A stretch of DNA of 39,348 bases, taken from positions 1-39,348 of the forward strand of contig NZ_FPAH01000025.1 in assembly GCF_900116345.1 (NCBI RefSeq). The letters run 5' to 3'. The notes beneath the pieces are model-generated. The model was given only the letters and a program-made list of their open reading frames with translations. It was not told where the DNA came from and searched no databases. The translations under genes and the position numbers were made by a program. This document shows positions 28,180-36,393 of the stretch, one piece after another. This stretch comes from Succinivibrio dextrinosolvens (lineage in GTDB: Bacteria > Pseudomonadota > Gammaproteobacteria > Enterobacterales > Succinivibrionaceae). Numbering within the stretch: position 1 is the stretch's first letter; each line of letters starts with the position of its first letter.

Positions 28180-28527
28180 ATGCGATTTTTGAGTATTCTG
28201 GTATTTGCTTTTATGCTTCTGAGTGTGAACTCAGATGTGTTTGCCTGCGAGCATTCCAATGACAATTCAGAAATTACACAGGTATCTTCTTCTTATTCTT
28301 TTAAAAAAGATTCTCTTCATAACATTCAGCGTATCAGTCATAAGGTTATACAGGTAAGCTACTGCTGTACTGGTGTTGGAATGATCTGTTGTATCAGCGT
28401 GACTAATACTCTTAATCTTAATAAGCCAATACATCAGTATTCTGAGGAAGTTATTCCTCAGTCTGACAACTATAAATCCTACGTAGCCTACACTCAGCAG
28501 AGGCCTCCTTGTAGCAGCGTCGCTTAA
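28180..28527 (+). CDS. small Cys-containing exported protein, unknown function
   Basis: From the ATG at 28180 the product has 115 residues. It has a signal peptide (MRFLSILVFAFMLLSVNSDVFA) followed directly by Cys-Glu-His. The VFAC context could be a weak lipobox or a signal peptidase I site. The mature part holds Cys pairs in SYCCTGVGMICCISV and a terminal PPCSSVA. This combination suggests metal binding or disulfides in the periplasm (inference). The open frame extends to an ATG at 28111, but those residues would spoil the signal peptide. It lies 51 bp upstream of a four-helix membrane protein with a His-rich tail, probably in one transcript. I do not recognise the family. Confidence 0.65.
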   Translation: MRFLSILVFAFMLLSVNSDVFACEHSNDNSEITQVSSSYSFKKDSLHNIQRISHKVIQVSYCCTGVGMICCISVTNTLNLNKPIHQYSEEVIPQSDNYKSYVAYTQQRPPCSSVA

Positions 28528-28578
28528 TTCTTTTTTTATCGACGATTAATTTTTTTATTTACAAGGAAATATTTTGCT

Positions 28579-29130
28579 ATGTATATGACACATTACATGG
28601 AGCTGTTAACTACAACCTCCAATCTTCTGATTTTTATGGCTTTACCTGTTGTACTTGCTGAAACCGCAGCTATTACTGAATTGATTCTTCTCTTTTCAAA
28701 AGAAAACAGACCCAAACTGAAGCTTGTAAATAAGCTTTCATGCCTTCTAGGTGCGGCTGTATTTCTTCTGATTGATATATATATCTTAAAAGAGGTCATT
28801 GTTCCTCTGACAGAGAATTCCGGCTGGTATGGTCTGATTGATAAGATTGCGGTCGGTTTCTATGTTCTGGGCGGTCTAATCATGGTTGCTCTTGGACTTG
28901 TTTCCTTCAACAGCTTTGGTTCTTTCTTAGGTCAGAGATTCCAGAGTGGTTTAAGAGTAGGCCTTCTATCTGCTTTTCTGGTGATTTCCCATGTAGCAAT
29001 GATTGCTGGTATGGCAGATCCGAGATTAGATTCTGACTATAGAGTTCTTACAGAGGAAAAGGTCAGAAGTGCCGAATCTGTGGTGAGTATATACAGCTCT
29101 TCAGCACACAGTCATGGACATAACCACTAG
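28579..29130 (+). CDS. four-helix inner-membrane protein with His-rich C-terminus (DUF6803-like)
   Basis: 183 residues with four predicted transmembrane helices: LLIFMALPVVLAETAAITEL, CLLGAAVFLLIDIYILKEV, IAVGFYVLGGLIMVALGLV and VGLLSAFLVISHVAMIAGM. The N-terminus MTHYMELL and the pattern LPVVLAETAAITELI recall small permease-like membrane proteins grouped as DUF6803, by memory only. The C-terminus SAHSHGHNH is a compact His cluster, as often seen at metal-handling proteins. AAGGAA lies upstream of the ATG. Together with the preceding Cys-containing exported protein it may form a metal-related pair; that is inference and no transport function is established. Confidence 0.65.
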   Translation: MYMTHYMELLTTTSNLLIFMALPVVLAETAAITELILLFSKENRPKLKLVNKLSCLLGAAVFLLIDIYILKEVIVPLTENSGWYGLIDKIAVGFYVLGGLIMVALGLVSFNSFGSFLGQRFQSGLRVGLLSAFLVISHVAMIAGMADPRLDSDYRVLTEEKVRSAESVVSIYSSSAHSHGHNH

Positions 29131-29140
29131 ACTTTAATTA

Positions 29141-29170
29141 AATATGGACTGTCTGAAGGCAGTCCGTATT
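29141..29170. terminator. hairpin after the membrane-protein gene
   Basis: An 11-bp stem AATATGGACTG / CAGTCCGTATT (one T-G pair) with an 8-nt loop lies 10 nt after the stop at 29130. There is no clear T-tract on the plus strand, so it may stabilise the 3' end rather than terminate. Confidence 0.5.
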
Positions 29171-29353
29171 GAGAGAAAATAGAACACCTATTTTTTCAAA
29201 AATTAAACGATAAAGGATGAAATACTGTGTTTGTTCTGTAAGAGTTGATACTCTATTTGTTATCTCTTTTTTACAGATTGACCCCCGAAATACCAGCTGA
29301 ACCTGTCCTAAGTCGTTCATATCTCAAAATACAATCGCATAACACTATATGGT

Positions 29354-29491
29354 ATCTGCTGCAAAAGCTGTGGATATACAGCAGAAGAAAATGCAGCGGA
29401 AAATATCCTAAGCAGGATTGGCCCGGCTAGCTCAGGAAGTGAACTCAAAAAAGGAGTCAGCACTGCTAACTCCACCGAATCTGAACAGTAA
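29354..29491 (+). pseudogene. decayed TnpB C-terminal remnant (IS200/IS605 family)
   Basis: A frame ending at the TAA 29489-29491 encodes the second half of a TnpB zinc ribbon and the RuvC-III region (CCKSCGYTAEENAAENIL, then SRIGPASSGSELKK). The tail pattern matches that of the TnpB fragment at the start of the window (GAASSELKPAE). The RuvC-III Asp position reads Glu, and nothing recognisable of TnpB remains upstream, where the frame is closed by a stop at 29309. An element right-end-like hairpin GAGGATGTCAATCCTC follows at about 29525-29540 and overlaps the last codons of the convergent gene. This is a relic of an old insertion. Confidence 0.72.
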
Positions 29492-29532
29492 TGTCAGCAG
29501 AAGCAATCTTCTTGATTAGCAAGGAGAGGATG

Positions 29533-30663
29533 TCAATCCTCGTAGAGACTGTATTCAAACTCACACTTACAGCAAGGGCAGACTGTAATCTTTCTACTGG
29601 CGAAAAAGTCATCTGTTTCGCTTGCAAGAATCGGTGTTTTTACTCCTTTTCTGGTGAAAAGGTTCAGATAAGGAGTATGGCAGTCTTCACAGGCAACTAC
29701 CTCTGCCTGTCTGGAGATAAAGATTTCCAGTACCGTGAAGAAATCATCAAAGAATGCAAACTCAAAGGAAGTCTGTGTTTTATCAGGATAGAGTCTGCTG
29801 AAGTTTCTGTACAAATCATAACAGGTCTTATAAACTCCGATTGCAAGCGGCACAGACATCTTCTCACTGATATCCTCCTGATCAAAATGATTGGATGTTG
29901 GCAGTTTGTTTAAAAGAATGCGACTGCAGATTGTGTACAGTGAAATCATCAGCATAATCTGGTTGCTGATGATTTTATTGCTGCAGACTTTTACCAGATG
30001 AGATATTCCAAAGTTAATCTCATTTTCAGCAGCTTTATAACGTCTGATTGGTCTTAAGTACACTGTAGTGGCGCTATCATAGAGATCTTTTATTGTCTTT
30101 GAGCCTGTTCCTGTGAGCTTACTGATAAGGTGTTTTGTGCTACCGACTTTAACGAGCATGTAAGCCAGAGTCTTTCTTTTGGAAACATCATCTGCAGGTC
30201 CAATGATGTTAGGAAATACATTAAGCTGCATCTGGTTTTCTATATCGCATAAAAGACTGATGTCTTTTCTGTTGACAAGTTTTTCTACAAGAGAATCTGC
30301 AGAAACAGAAGCTTCAAGAAGATCACATTTTATTTTGTTGGAATCTGAAGAGGATAATCTGGTAACGGCATTTAATTTTGTTTCATCCATCTTTTCAAAT
30401 TTAACCTTTGAGTAGAGGTTAACTTCTGACAGAGTCTGCATGTTATTAAAGATATCGGGATCAATATTGGCGGCAAACTGCATGTATGGAACAAGGGCGC
30501 TTGGCAGGTAACTGAACAGCAGATTGAAAACTGTGTTCATGCGAGTTTCTGCTTTTGGTGTTAAATTTGAAAAATTGTCATTTTCTGTCTTGTATGGTGA
30601 GTTGAATACTTTTTTACAATGTGTGTTGTAATATACAGAAGCATTAAGTCTTAATGTATTCAT
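29533..30663 (-). CDS. FlhC-like zinc-ribbon transcriptional regulator, possibly an FlhD-FlhC-type fusion
   Basis: 376 residues. The C-terminal 200 resemble flagellar master regulator FlhC (192 aa). They contain a helical DNA-binding-like stretch (LAYMLVKVGSTKHLISKLTG then SKTIKDLYD, 166-196), a helical middle (CYDLYRNFSRLYPD), and the closing zinc ribbon Cys325-x2-Cys328 ... Cys362-x2-Cys365 (ACEDCHTPYL ... CPCC). FlhC has its own four-Cys site in the same place. Residues about 80-150 (SEVNLYSKV, AVTRLSSS, DSLVEKLVNRKDISLL, ENQMQLNVF) weakly recall FlhD, FlhC's partner. A single-chain version would be unusual. No flagellar genes are in the window. The last codons (SLYED) overlap a tnpB right-end relic, so the natural C-terminus may be altered. 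All alignment was by eye. Confidence 0.5.
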   Translation of the reverse strand: MNTLRLNASVYYNTHCKKVFNSPYKTENDNFSNLTPKAETRMNTVFNLLFSYLPSALVPYMQFAANIDPDIFNNMQTLSEVNLYSKVKFEKMDETKLNAVTRLSSSDSNKIKCDLLEASVSADSLVEKLVNRKDISLLCDIENQMQLNVFPNIIGPADDVSKRKTLAYMLVKVGSTKHLISKLTGTGSKTIKDLYDSATTVYLRPIRRYKAAENEINFGISHLVKVCSNKIISNQIMLMISLYTICSRILLNKLPTSNHFDQEDISEKMSVPLAIGVYKTCYDLYRNFSRLYPDKTQTSFEFAFFDDFFTVLEIFISRQAEVVACEDCHTPYLNLFTRKGVKTPILASETDDFFASRKITVCPCCKCEFEYSLYED

Positions 30664-31000
30664 TTTCTTCCCCTAATTTAGTAATTCCTTGATACGCCTC
30701 CTTATTCTTATTAAAGGTGATTTTTATATTTATCCATACATTTTTTTAATAATTGTATGTATGTAGGATGCCTATTATAACGATCTGAATCAGAATGTCT
30801 TTGCACAAAACATTTAATTTTTGCACAATATTTTCAATGGTAAAAAAACTATGCAAAAAAAATAATAATATCAAACAATAATTCACATTATCAAAAGCTC
30901 ATTTTTTTTGAGAGGCTGTTGTATAAGTCTTTTTCGCTGAAAAGTGTTTTAATCAGAAAGGAGAGAAGAGGACAACCAAAAAGGTCATCCTCAAAAACAA
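30664..31000. other. 337-bp gene-free region between murJ and the FlhC-like gene
   Basis: AT-rich, no credible ORF. It must hold the promoter for the minus-strand FlhC-like gene; a TATAAT on the minus strand at 30779-30774 is a possible -10, but no good -35 box matches it. Poly-A and poly-T tracts are frequent. The murJ hairpin lies at its right edge. Confidence 0.45.
30968..30992 (-). terminator. probable terminator hairpin of murJ
   Basis: A 10-bp stem (30968-30977 with 30983-30992, two G-T pairs) lies just downstream of the murJ stop. The following minus-strand sequence is pyrimidine-rich (TTCTCTCCTTTC) rather than pure T. Confidence 0.55.
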
Positions 31001-32566
31001 TTACATTCTAATCATTCTTGGTTTGATGCCAAGTGCCAGACAGACTGCAACATAAGTTGCACCGCCTAAAAGAACGTAAGCGGTAAGATAAAAGATTGAC
31101 TCTAAAGTTGACATGCTTACCCAACGGTCGAAATCAAGTACGGTGAAGTGGATTACAAGAGCCATGGCAATACCTGCAGTCAGAGCTTTGACTATAAAGA
31201 TAATTGTGCCTGAAGAGATGGTATAGATCTTTCTCTTATATAAAAAGAACAGCAGCAGAGATAGATTTACATAGGCTGCCAGAGCAGTTGATAGAGCCAG
31301 ACCAACATAATCTAAAGGCCAGACCAGACACAGGTTGAAGATAATGTTTGAAATAATTGCAATCAGTGAGCATTTAACTGGAGTCTTGGTATCCTGAATA
31401 GCTGCAAATCCCTGAACAATAACTCTTACCAGCATGATGGCACATAGTCCAGAAACTGAGGCTAAAAGTGAAGCTGAGGACAGGTGAACATGTTCAGGGG
31501 TAAATGCGCCTCGCATAAAGATAACTCTCAGAATAGGCTCTCTTAGGGAAATAATTCCACACATGGAAGGAATACCTAAAAGCAGTACCAGTCTTACCCC
31601 CCAGTCCAGTGTTTTAACATATTTATCCTTAGCCTCATTGATATTGATCTTTGATAAGGCAGGAAGAATCACTGTTGAGATGGCAACAGCAAAGATACCG
31701 ATTGGAAACTCTAAAAGTCTGTCTGAGTAATACAGATATGAGATTGCTCCTGTAGCCAGGAAGGAGGCCAGGGCAGTGTTTACTATAAGGTTAATCTGAG
31801 ATGCGGACACACCGATAATTGCGGGGATCATCAGATGTCTGATAGTTTTAACACCATCATGTGACCAGCCCCATTTTGGAAGAATAAAGAGCTTAAGCTT
31901 CAGCAGGAAAGGTATCTGCAGACACAGCTGCAGTACACCGCCTACAACCATACCATATGCCAGTACCACATTCGGATCATCAAAATGAGGGGCTACGAAA
32001 AAGGCAAAGGAGATGAGGGAAATATTCAGCACACATGGAGTAATTGCCGGAATGAGGAATTTTCCGAAAACATTCAGTACTGCACTGCTTAAAGCTGTCA
32101 GTGTTATAAAGAATAGATAAGGGAAGGTAATCTTTAACAGATAACTTGCCTGCGTAAACTTGATAGCTTCATCGGTATGTTTTAGGAATGCCTGATACCA
32201 GCCCCAGCCAAAGATAGCTGTTAAAACTGGGGAGGCAATCATACCTATAAGAGTAATCAGCAGAACTACTGCACCTAGAGTTCCGGTAGTCTTATCCAGA
32301 AGCTCTTTTAGAGCCGCCTTATCTCCTGTTTCCTTTGTTTTGCTCATTACCGGAACAAATGCCTGGGAAAAAGCACCTTCAGCAAAAAGTCTTCTGAAGA
32401 AGTTTGGAATTCTGTTTGCAAAGAAATAAACGTCAGCACTTAAAGATGCACCTAAAAGCGATGCAATTGCAATATCACGCAGCATTCCCAGAATTCGGGA
32501 AAGAAAAGTAGCACCTGCGGTGATAGCTCCTGATCTTAACAGGACAGATTTTTTTTTGTTTTCCAC
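31001..32566 (-). CDS. murJ: lipid II flippase MurJ (MviN)
   Basis: Flips undecaprenyl-linked lipid II across the inner membrane for peptidoglycan synthesis. 521 residues of a MOP-superfamily protein with about 14 transmembrane helices. The N-terminus SGAITAGATFLSRILGMLRD, the segment ADVYFFANRIPNFFRRLFAE and GAFSQAFVPVMS are highly characteristic. They contain the functionally important arginines of the central cavity. Later features are FPYLFFITLTALSSAVLN, SYLYYSDRLLEFPIGIF and GFAAIQDTKTPVK. It reads away from a 1.4-kb gene-free, box-rich region and is probably monocistronic. The start follows an AAGGATATAAA-like stretch. Confidence 0.97.
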   Translation of the reverse strand: MENKKKSVLLRSGAITAGATFLSRILGMLRDIAIASLLGASLSADVYFFANRIPNFFRRLFAEGAFSQAFVPVMSKTKETGDKAALKELLDKTTGTLGAVVLLITLIGMIASPVLTAIFGWGWYQAFLKHTDEAIKFTQASYLLKITFPYLFFITLTALSSAVLNVFGKFLIPAITPCVLNISLISFAFFVAPHFDDPNVVLAYGMVVGGVLQLCLQIPFLLKLKLFILPKWGWSHDGVKTIRHLMIPAIIGVSASQINLIVNTALASFLATGAISYLYYSDRLLEFPIGIFAVAISTVILPALSKININEAKDKYVKTLDWGVRLVLLLGIPSMCGIISLREPILRVIFMRGAFTPEHVHLSSASLLASVSGLCAIMLVRVIVQGFAAIQDTKTPVKCSLIAIISNIIFNLCLVWPLDYVGLALSTALAAYVNLSLLLFFLYKRKIYTISSGTIIFIVKALTAGIAMALVIHFTVLDFDRWVSMSTLESIFYLTAYVLLGGATYVAVCLALGIKPRMIRM

Positions 32567-32775
32567 TTTATATCCTTATTTATTAGTCAACAAATTTTAG
32601 CAGATTTAAGCCCATACGGCTTTGAAATCTTCCTGCTGGTTCTTCTGAAATGAAAATCTGTAGAGAAATGTTCAATAAACTGAACGTAAATGTTTTGAAA
32701 AGATCAAATAAAAGCAATTTTCAAAACTGAAAGTAATTAGTAGAAAATACTGCTTTTGTTGCTATTGTCGGAAAT

Positions 32776-32816
32776 TGTGGGAAACTCTGTGGATTATGCG
32801 GGAAACTGTGGGTAAA
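32776..32816 (+). repeat. box cluster A: four TGTGGGAAAC-like boxes in helical phase
   Basis: Boxes start at 32776 (TGTGGGAAAC), 32788 (TGTGGATTA), 32797 (TGCGGGAAAC) and 32807 (TGTGGGTAAA), 9-12 bp apart, so they lie on one face of the helix. The second box is one base from a DnaA box. The cluster is about 210 bp upstream of the murJ start. Confidence 0.8.
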
Positions 32817-33291
32817 TTGCATCTAATCGGCTCTAACAGCTTGTGGGAAAATAATAAAAAAAAGCTATTGCTTTATAAAAAGTATTTAATAATCAGAATG
32901 TTAATACAGAATACAGAATTTCCCACAACTGATAATTTGAAAATGATCCCTCTATACCCAAAAATGTCGATTTTATGAGATTTGTATTTCTTAATTAACA
33001 TACGTAAAACTAGTAGTTTATAAAATAAAAACTTTAATAAACAATAAGATAAGGTTAATTAAAGGTATATTTAAGAATGGTTAGCATTATGTTTTCAGAA
33101 ATGTAAGAAATGGTCATCCAAAAATCCTTCCCCAAACCTGTGGGAAAATGTGTGGGTAAAAAATTTTTTTTGTTTTATCTATAACTATTGACATTTTTCT
33201 GTCAACATAAATTATCATTTTTATATTATACAAACCCTCGTAAATACAATACGTTAACTTATTATTCCACAGGCTGTAAAAGTGATTATTC

Positions 33292-33335
33292 GGCTTGTGG
33301 GAAAGTGGAAAAAGTTTTCCACAGTTGTGGGAAAC
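33292..33335. repeat. central box group with a dyad and a consensus DnaA box
   Basis: TGTGGGAAAG (33296-33305) is followed by the dyad GTGGAAAA-AG-TTTTCCAC (33305-33322) and TGTGGGAAAC (33326-33335). TTTTCCACA at 33315-33323 fits the DnaA-box consensus TTWTNCACA exactly. Confidence 0.75.
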
Positions 33336-33659
33336 TTTTCGGTTTTTTTATGAATTCTTTATGTTTTCAACTCTGGGAGAGGGGAATGAGTGATTTTCTT
33401 CCTTGTAGATAAAATCAGACTTAACTATATAAAAAATATTCATACCCTGTTTACAGAATTATCCAACTGCTGGCTACGAAGTAACATTTTTATGAAAAAT
33501 GAAAATTTTTAGAAGATTCCCTTTGATAAACAATAAGATAATAAAAATTTGATTTTGAGATAAAAATGACTTTTTTTTTAAACGTTTTTTTAATTACTTC
33601 TATTTTTTTATTTTCCCGGATATGAAATTTTTTATTAAAAATTTTTTTCCAAACGTGGT

Positions 33660-33700
33660 TGTGGGAAACTCTGTGGGTTACGGTGGAAACGGTGGGAAAC
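33660..33700 (+). repeat. box cluster B: near copy of cluster A
   Basis: Boxes start at 33660 (TGTGGGAAAC), 33672 (TGTGGGTTA), about 33682 (GGTGGAAAC) and 33691 (GGTGGGAAAC). The first 24 bases, from the T before the first box, match cluster A at about 22 positions, although the clusters are some 885 bp apart. Confidence 0.8.
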
Positions 33701-33997
33701 TAGGAAAAAAAAGCTGTTTTACTTGTGGGAAACTTTTTGGGGTAACCTGTGGCTTATTCTGCGAATATGGCTTTGGAATGCGTTTTTATTAAATTTGAGA
33801 TCTTGAACGGTTTATATAAATTTATACAAAAGTTGTCATACTCATTTTTTGTATTTTAGATGTTCATAAAGTGGATTTTTTCTTATTTTGAGGTGTTTGG
33901 GAGGTGTTCTATTTTTGGTCAATCCGTTTAAAAGTGCATCCAGACTGTAAATAGGTTAAAATCAGCTTAATTAGTATGACTAGGTAAGATAGTTTTT

Positions 33998-35266
33998 ATG
34001 GAAGAATCTTTAAATTTAAGTGAAATCCTTTTTAAACCAAAATTTGTATATCCAGAGACTTCGGTTATTTCAAATAGCGGTTGTGAACTTCCTGCTTTAT
34101 CCAGAGAGGATATCTCTTTCGGATTTGTTATAGATTTCTACAGACCTGTTCTGAAGTTTGAATGGGTTTTCTCAGGCGGCAGTGCTCTTGATATTGATGA
34201 GGCGCTTGCCAAGATCTGTGTCTCTAAGGCTCCACGCAGCAGAGAAACACTGCATGATACTGTAAAGGAATACGGCAGCGGTCACTGGAATTTTGAATTC
34301 AATACCATTGCGCAGAACCGTGTCAACAAGGCTCATGAATGTGAAAGTCGAAATGATGTTGTAGGCGCCAGCCACAATTACCGTCTGGCTTCGCGTTATT
34401 TTGCCATTGCAGCCTATCCTTTTTTAAAGTCAGATGTGCTGGCTCAGAACTCTGATGTCCTGTGCAGAACTACCTATAAGAAGATGTATGATATTGACCC
34501 ATCCAACGGTATTCTGCAGGAACACACCTTTAATGTGGACGGTAAGAAGGTTTCAGGCTATCTGCATATTCCTGATTTAAAGCAGGTGTATCCATGTGTA
34601 ATCATTGTCTGTCCATATGAGTGTAACTTCTCCTATGCCTACAGATTCATCAATGATTATCTGGCAAAGGCAAATATCTGTGCCTTTGTACTGGAGATGC
34701 CTGGAGCTGGTGCCTGTGAGAAGCTGAACATGAATGATCATTTCTCTATGGCAATTGAAGCTGCTGTTGATTATCTTGGAACCTTAAGCTGTATAGATGC
34801 TACAAATATTGGTCTTTACGGTTCCGGTATTGCTGCAACCGCCTGTATCCGTGCTGCAATCCTCAAGAGCTCTAAGGTAAGGGCTCTGGCTTTTTTAGCT
34901 CCATATGTTCATTCTTTCTTTACAGATCAGGATATTCTGAATTCCATGCCTCTTTGTCTGAGATCTTCTCTGTGCAACAGACTTAATCTGGATGCCAGGG
35001 ACTGGGATACCCTGACTCCTCAGTTTAAGGTGTTCTCTCTAAAAGAGCAGGGCATTCTTTCTGGCAGAGGCGGCTGCAAGGTTCCAACTTACGCAAGTGT
35101 CATCAAGGATTCCGTAGTAAGTAAAGAGGATATATCTCTGCTTGAAAACAATTTCAGCGACTTAACCATCAAATCCAATGAGAAGATCGGTCGTGCTGAA
35201 TTCATTCGCAATTCAATCATTGAAGTAACAAAGTTTTTCTCAGAAAAATTTTCAAATGGTAATTAG
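33998..35266 (+). CDS. frsA: FrsA-like alpha/beta-hydrolase-fold protein
   Basis: 422 residues, close to E. coli FrsA (414), a protein reported to bind unphosphorylated EIIA-Glc and favour fermentation over respiration. Family features are the N-terminal FKPKFVYPETSV segment, FEWVFSGGSALDIDEALAKI, HWNFEFNTIAQNRVNKAHEC and a helical cap. Then comes the hydrolase domain with VIIVCPYECNFSYAY and LEMPGAGACEK. The position of the nucleophile elbow reads LYGSGIAATA, without a standard Gly-x-Ser-x-Gly, so serine-hydrolase activity is doubtful. In E. coli frsA also lies near proBA, which supports the name. It ends 2 bp before the proB start, so it is probably co-transcribed with proBA. Confidence 0.85.
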   Translation: MEESLNLSEILFKPKFVYPETSVISNSGCELPALSREDISFGFVIDFYRPVLKFEWVFSGGSALDIDEALAKICVSKAPRSRETLHDTVKEYGSGHWNFEFNTIAQNRVNKAHECESRNDVVGASHNYRLASRYFAIAAYPFLKSDVLAQNSDVLCRTTYKKMYDIDPSNGILQEHTFNVDGKKVSGYLHIPDLKQVYPCVIIVCPYECNFSYAYRFINDYLAKANICAFVLEMPGAGACEKLNMNDHFSMAIEAAVDYLGTLSCIDATNIGLYGSGIAATACIRAAILKSSKVRALAFLAPYVHSFFTDQDILNSMPLCLRSSLCNRLNLDARDWDTLTPQFKVFSLKEQGILSGRGGCKVPTYASVIKDSVVSKEDISLLENNFSDLTIKSNEKIGRAEFIRNSIIEVTKFFSEKFSNGN

Positions 35267-35268
35267 AA

Positions 35269-36387
35269 GTGACATCGTTAAAAAATAAGAGAATAGTAAT
35301 CAAGCTTGGTACAAGTACTCTTACCAACGGTAGCAAGAAGCTCGACAGAGCCCATATGCTGGAGATTGTAAGAACTGTATCCGCTCTGTTAAAAATGAAG
35401 GCTCAGGTTATTCTGGTTTCCTCCGGTGCGATTGCTGCCGGTCGTGAATTCTTAAACTACCCCGAGCTGCCCAAGGATGTCCGCTATAAACAGATGCTTG
35501 CCTCAGTAGGTCAGGTAAAACTTATAGAGGAATGGGAAAAGCTGTTCTCTATTTACGATATTCGCATCGGTCAGATTCTGATTACCAGAGCTGATCTTGA
35601 TAATCGTGAGCGCTATCTGAATGCCCGCGATACCTTATTTGCTCTGCTAGAGATGGGCGTGGTTCCTATTATCAATGAAAATGATGCGGTGAGCGTTTCT
35701 GAAATCAAGGTTGGTGATAACGATAATCTTGCTGCTCTGTCTGGTGTTCTGATTGAAGCTGACAAGGTTGTACTTCTGACCGATCAGAAAGGTTTATATA
35801 CCGGTGATCCTAGACATGATCCAAAGGCTGAGCTTATCCGTACTGTCGAGAAGATTGATGAGCATATCATTGAGATTGCCGGCGGTTCAGGTACTTCTCT
35901 TGGTACCGGTGGTATGGCCACAAAGATCAAGGCTGCAAAGGTTGCAACCGAGGCAGGAGTTGAACTTATTATTGCCTCAGGTGCTAATCCTTCTTCACTT
36001 ATTGATGTAATCAATAAAAATGCTGAATGTACAGTATTCCTTCCTTCAAAGAAGCCTGTACTTGCTAGAAAATCCTGGATCAGTACCGCAACCCTGGCTG
36101 TAGGCTCTATCTATATTGATGATGGTGCGGCCAAGGCTCTTCTAACCTCAGGTTCAAGTCTGCTTCCAAAAGGTATTACTTCAATTAAAGGCGATTTCCT
36201 TCGTGGTGCTACCGTGGAGATCAGAAACTCTGAGGACAGGCTGATTGCAAGAGGTCTGACCCGATACTCATCAGATGAGCTTAATCTAATTGCTAAGAAA
36301 CGTTCATCTGAGATTGAAAAGACTCTGGGCTTTTCTCATGGTGATGTAGCTGTACATCGTGATGATTTGGTGCTGGTTAATAAGTAG
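35269..36387 (+). CDS. proB: glutamate 5-kinase
   Basis: Phosphorylates glutamate to gamma-glutamyl phosphate, the first and feedback-inhibited step of proline synthesis. 372 residues comprise an amino-acid-kinase domain (about 1-260) and a C-terminal PUA domain (about 280-365). Motifs are VIKLGTSTLT, VSSGAIAAGREFL, NARDTLFALLEMG, INENDAVSVSEIKVGDND, LLTDQKGLYTGDPR and GTGGMATKIKAAKVA; the PUA part ends VAVHRDDLVL. The start is a GTG two bases after the frsA stop, with no strong Shine-Dalgarno, suggesting translational coupling. It forms a complex with ProA, encoded 6 bp downstream. Confidence 0.97.
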   Translation: MTSLKNKRIVIKLGTSTLTNGSKKLDRAHMLEIVRTVSALLKMKAQVILVSSGAIAAGREFLNYPELPKDVRYKQMLASVGQVKLIEEWEKLFSIYDIRIGQILITRADLDNRERYLNARDTLFALLEMGVVPIINENDAVSVSEIKVGDNDNLAALSGVLIEADKVVLLTDQKGLYTGDPRHDPKAELIRTVEKIDEHIIEIAGGSGTSLGTGGMATKIKAAKVATEAGVELIIASGANPSSLIDVINKNAECTVFLPSKKPVLARKSWISTATLAVGSIYIDDGAAKALLTSGSSLLPKGITSIKGDFLRGATVEIRNSEDRLIARGLTRYSSDELNLIAKKRSSEIEKTLGFSHGDVAVHRDDLVLVNK

Positions 36388-36393
36388 TTTTAT

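Larger units (their letters stand above)
32567..33997. other. 1.4-kb gene-free AT-rich region with many TGTGGGAAAC-type boxes
   Basis: The region lies between the divergent genes murJ and frsA and has no credible protein gene; the short ORFs lack ribosome binding sites and protein-like composition. I count eleven exact TGTGGG cores: plus-strand starts at 32776, 32807, 32842, 33139, 33151, 33296, 33326, 33660, 33672 and 33724, and one inverted at 32919-32927. Several near matches occur too (32788, 32797, 33315 inverted, 33682, 33691, 33748). Most read TGTGGG-(A/T)-AA-(A/C). Between the boxes are long A/T tracts. Two readings compete: variant DnaA boxes of a replication origin or titration site, or repeats bound by an MraZ-like regulator next to a peptidoglycan gene. 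Confidence 0.75.

Noticed and set aside
32775-33412. ORFs 32775-32978 and 33188-33412 in the gene-free region
   Set aside because: They lack ribosome binding sites, their composition follows the underlying TGTGGG boxes and A/T tracts, and no protein family pattern is visible.
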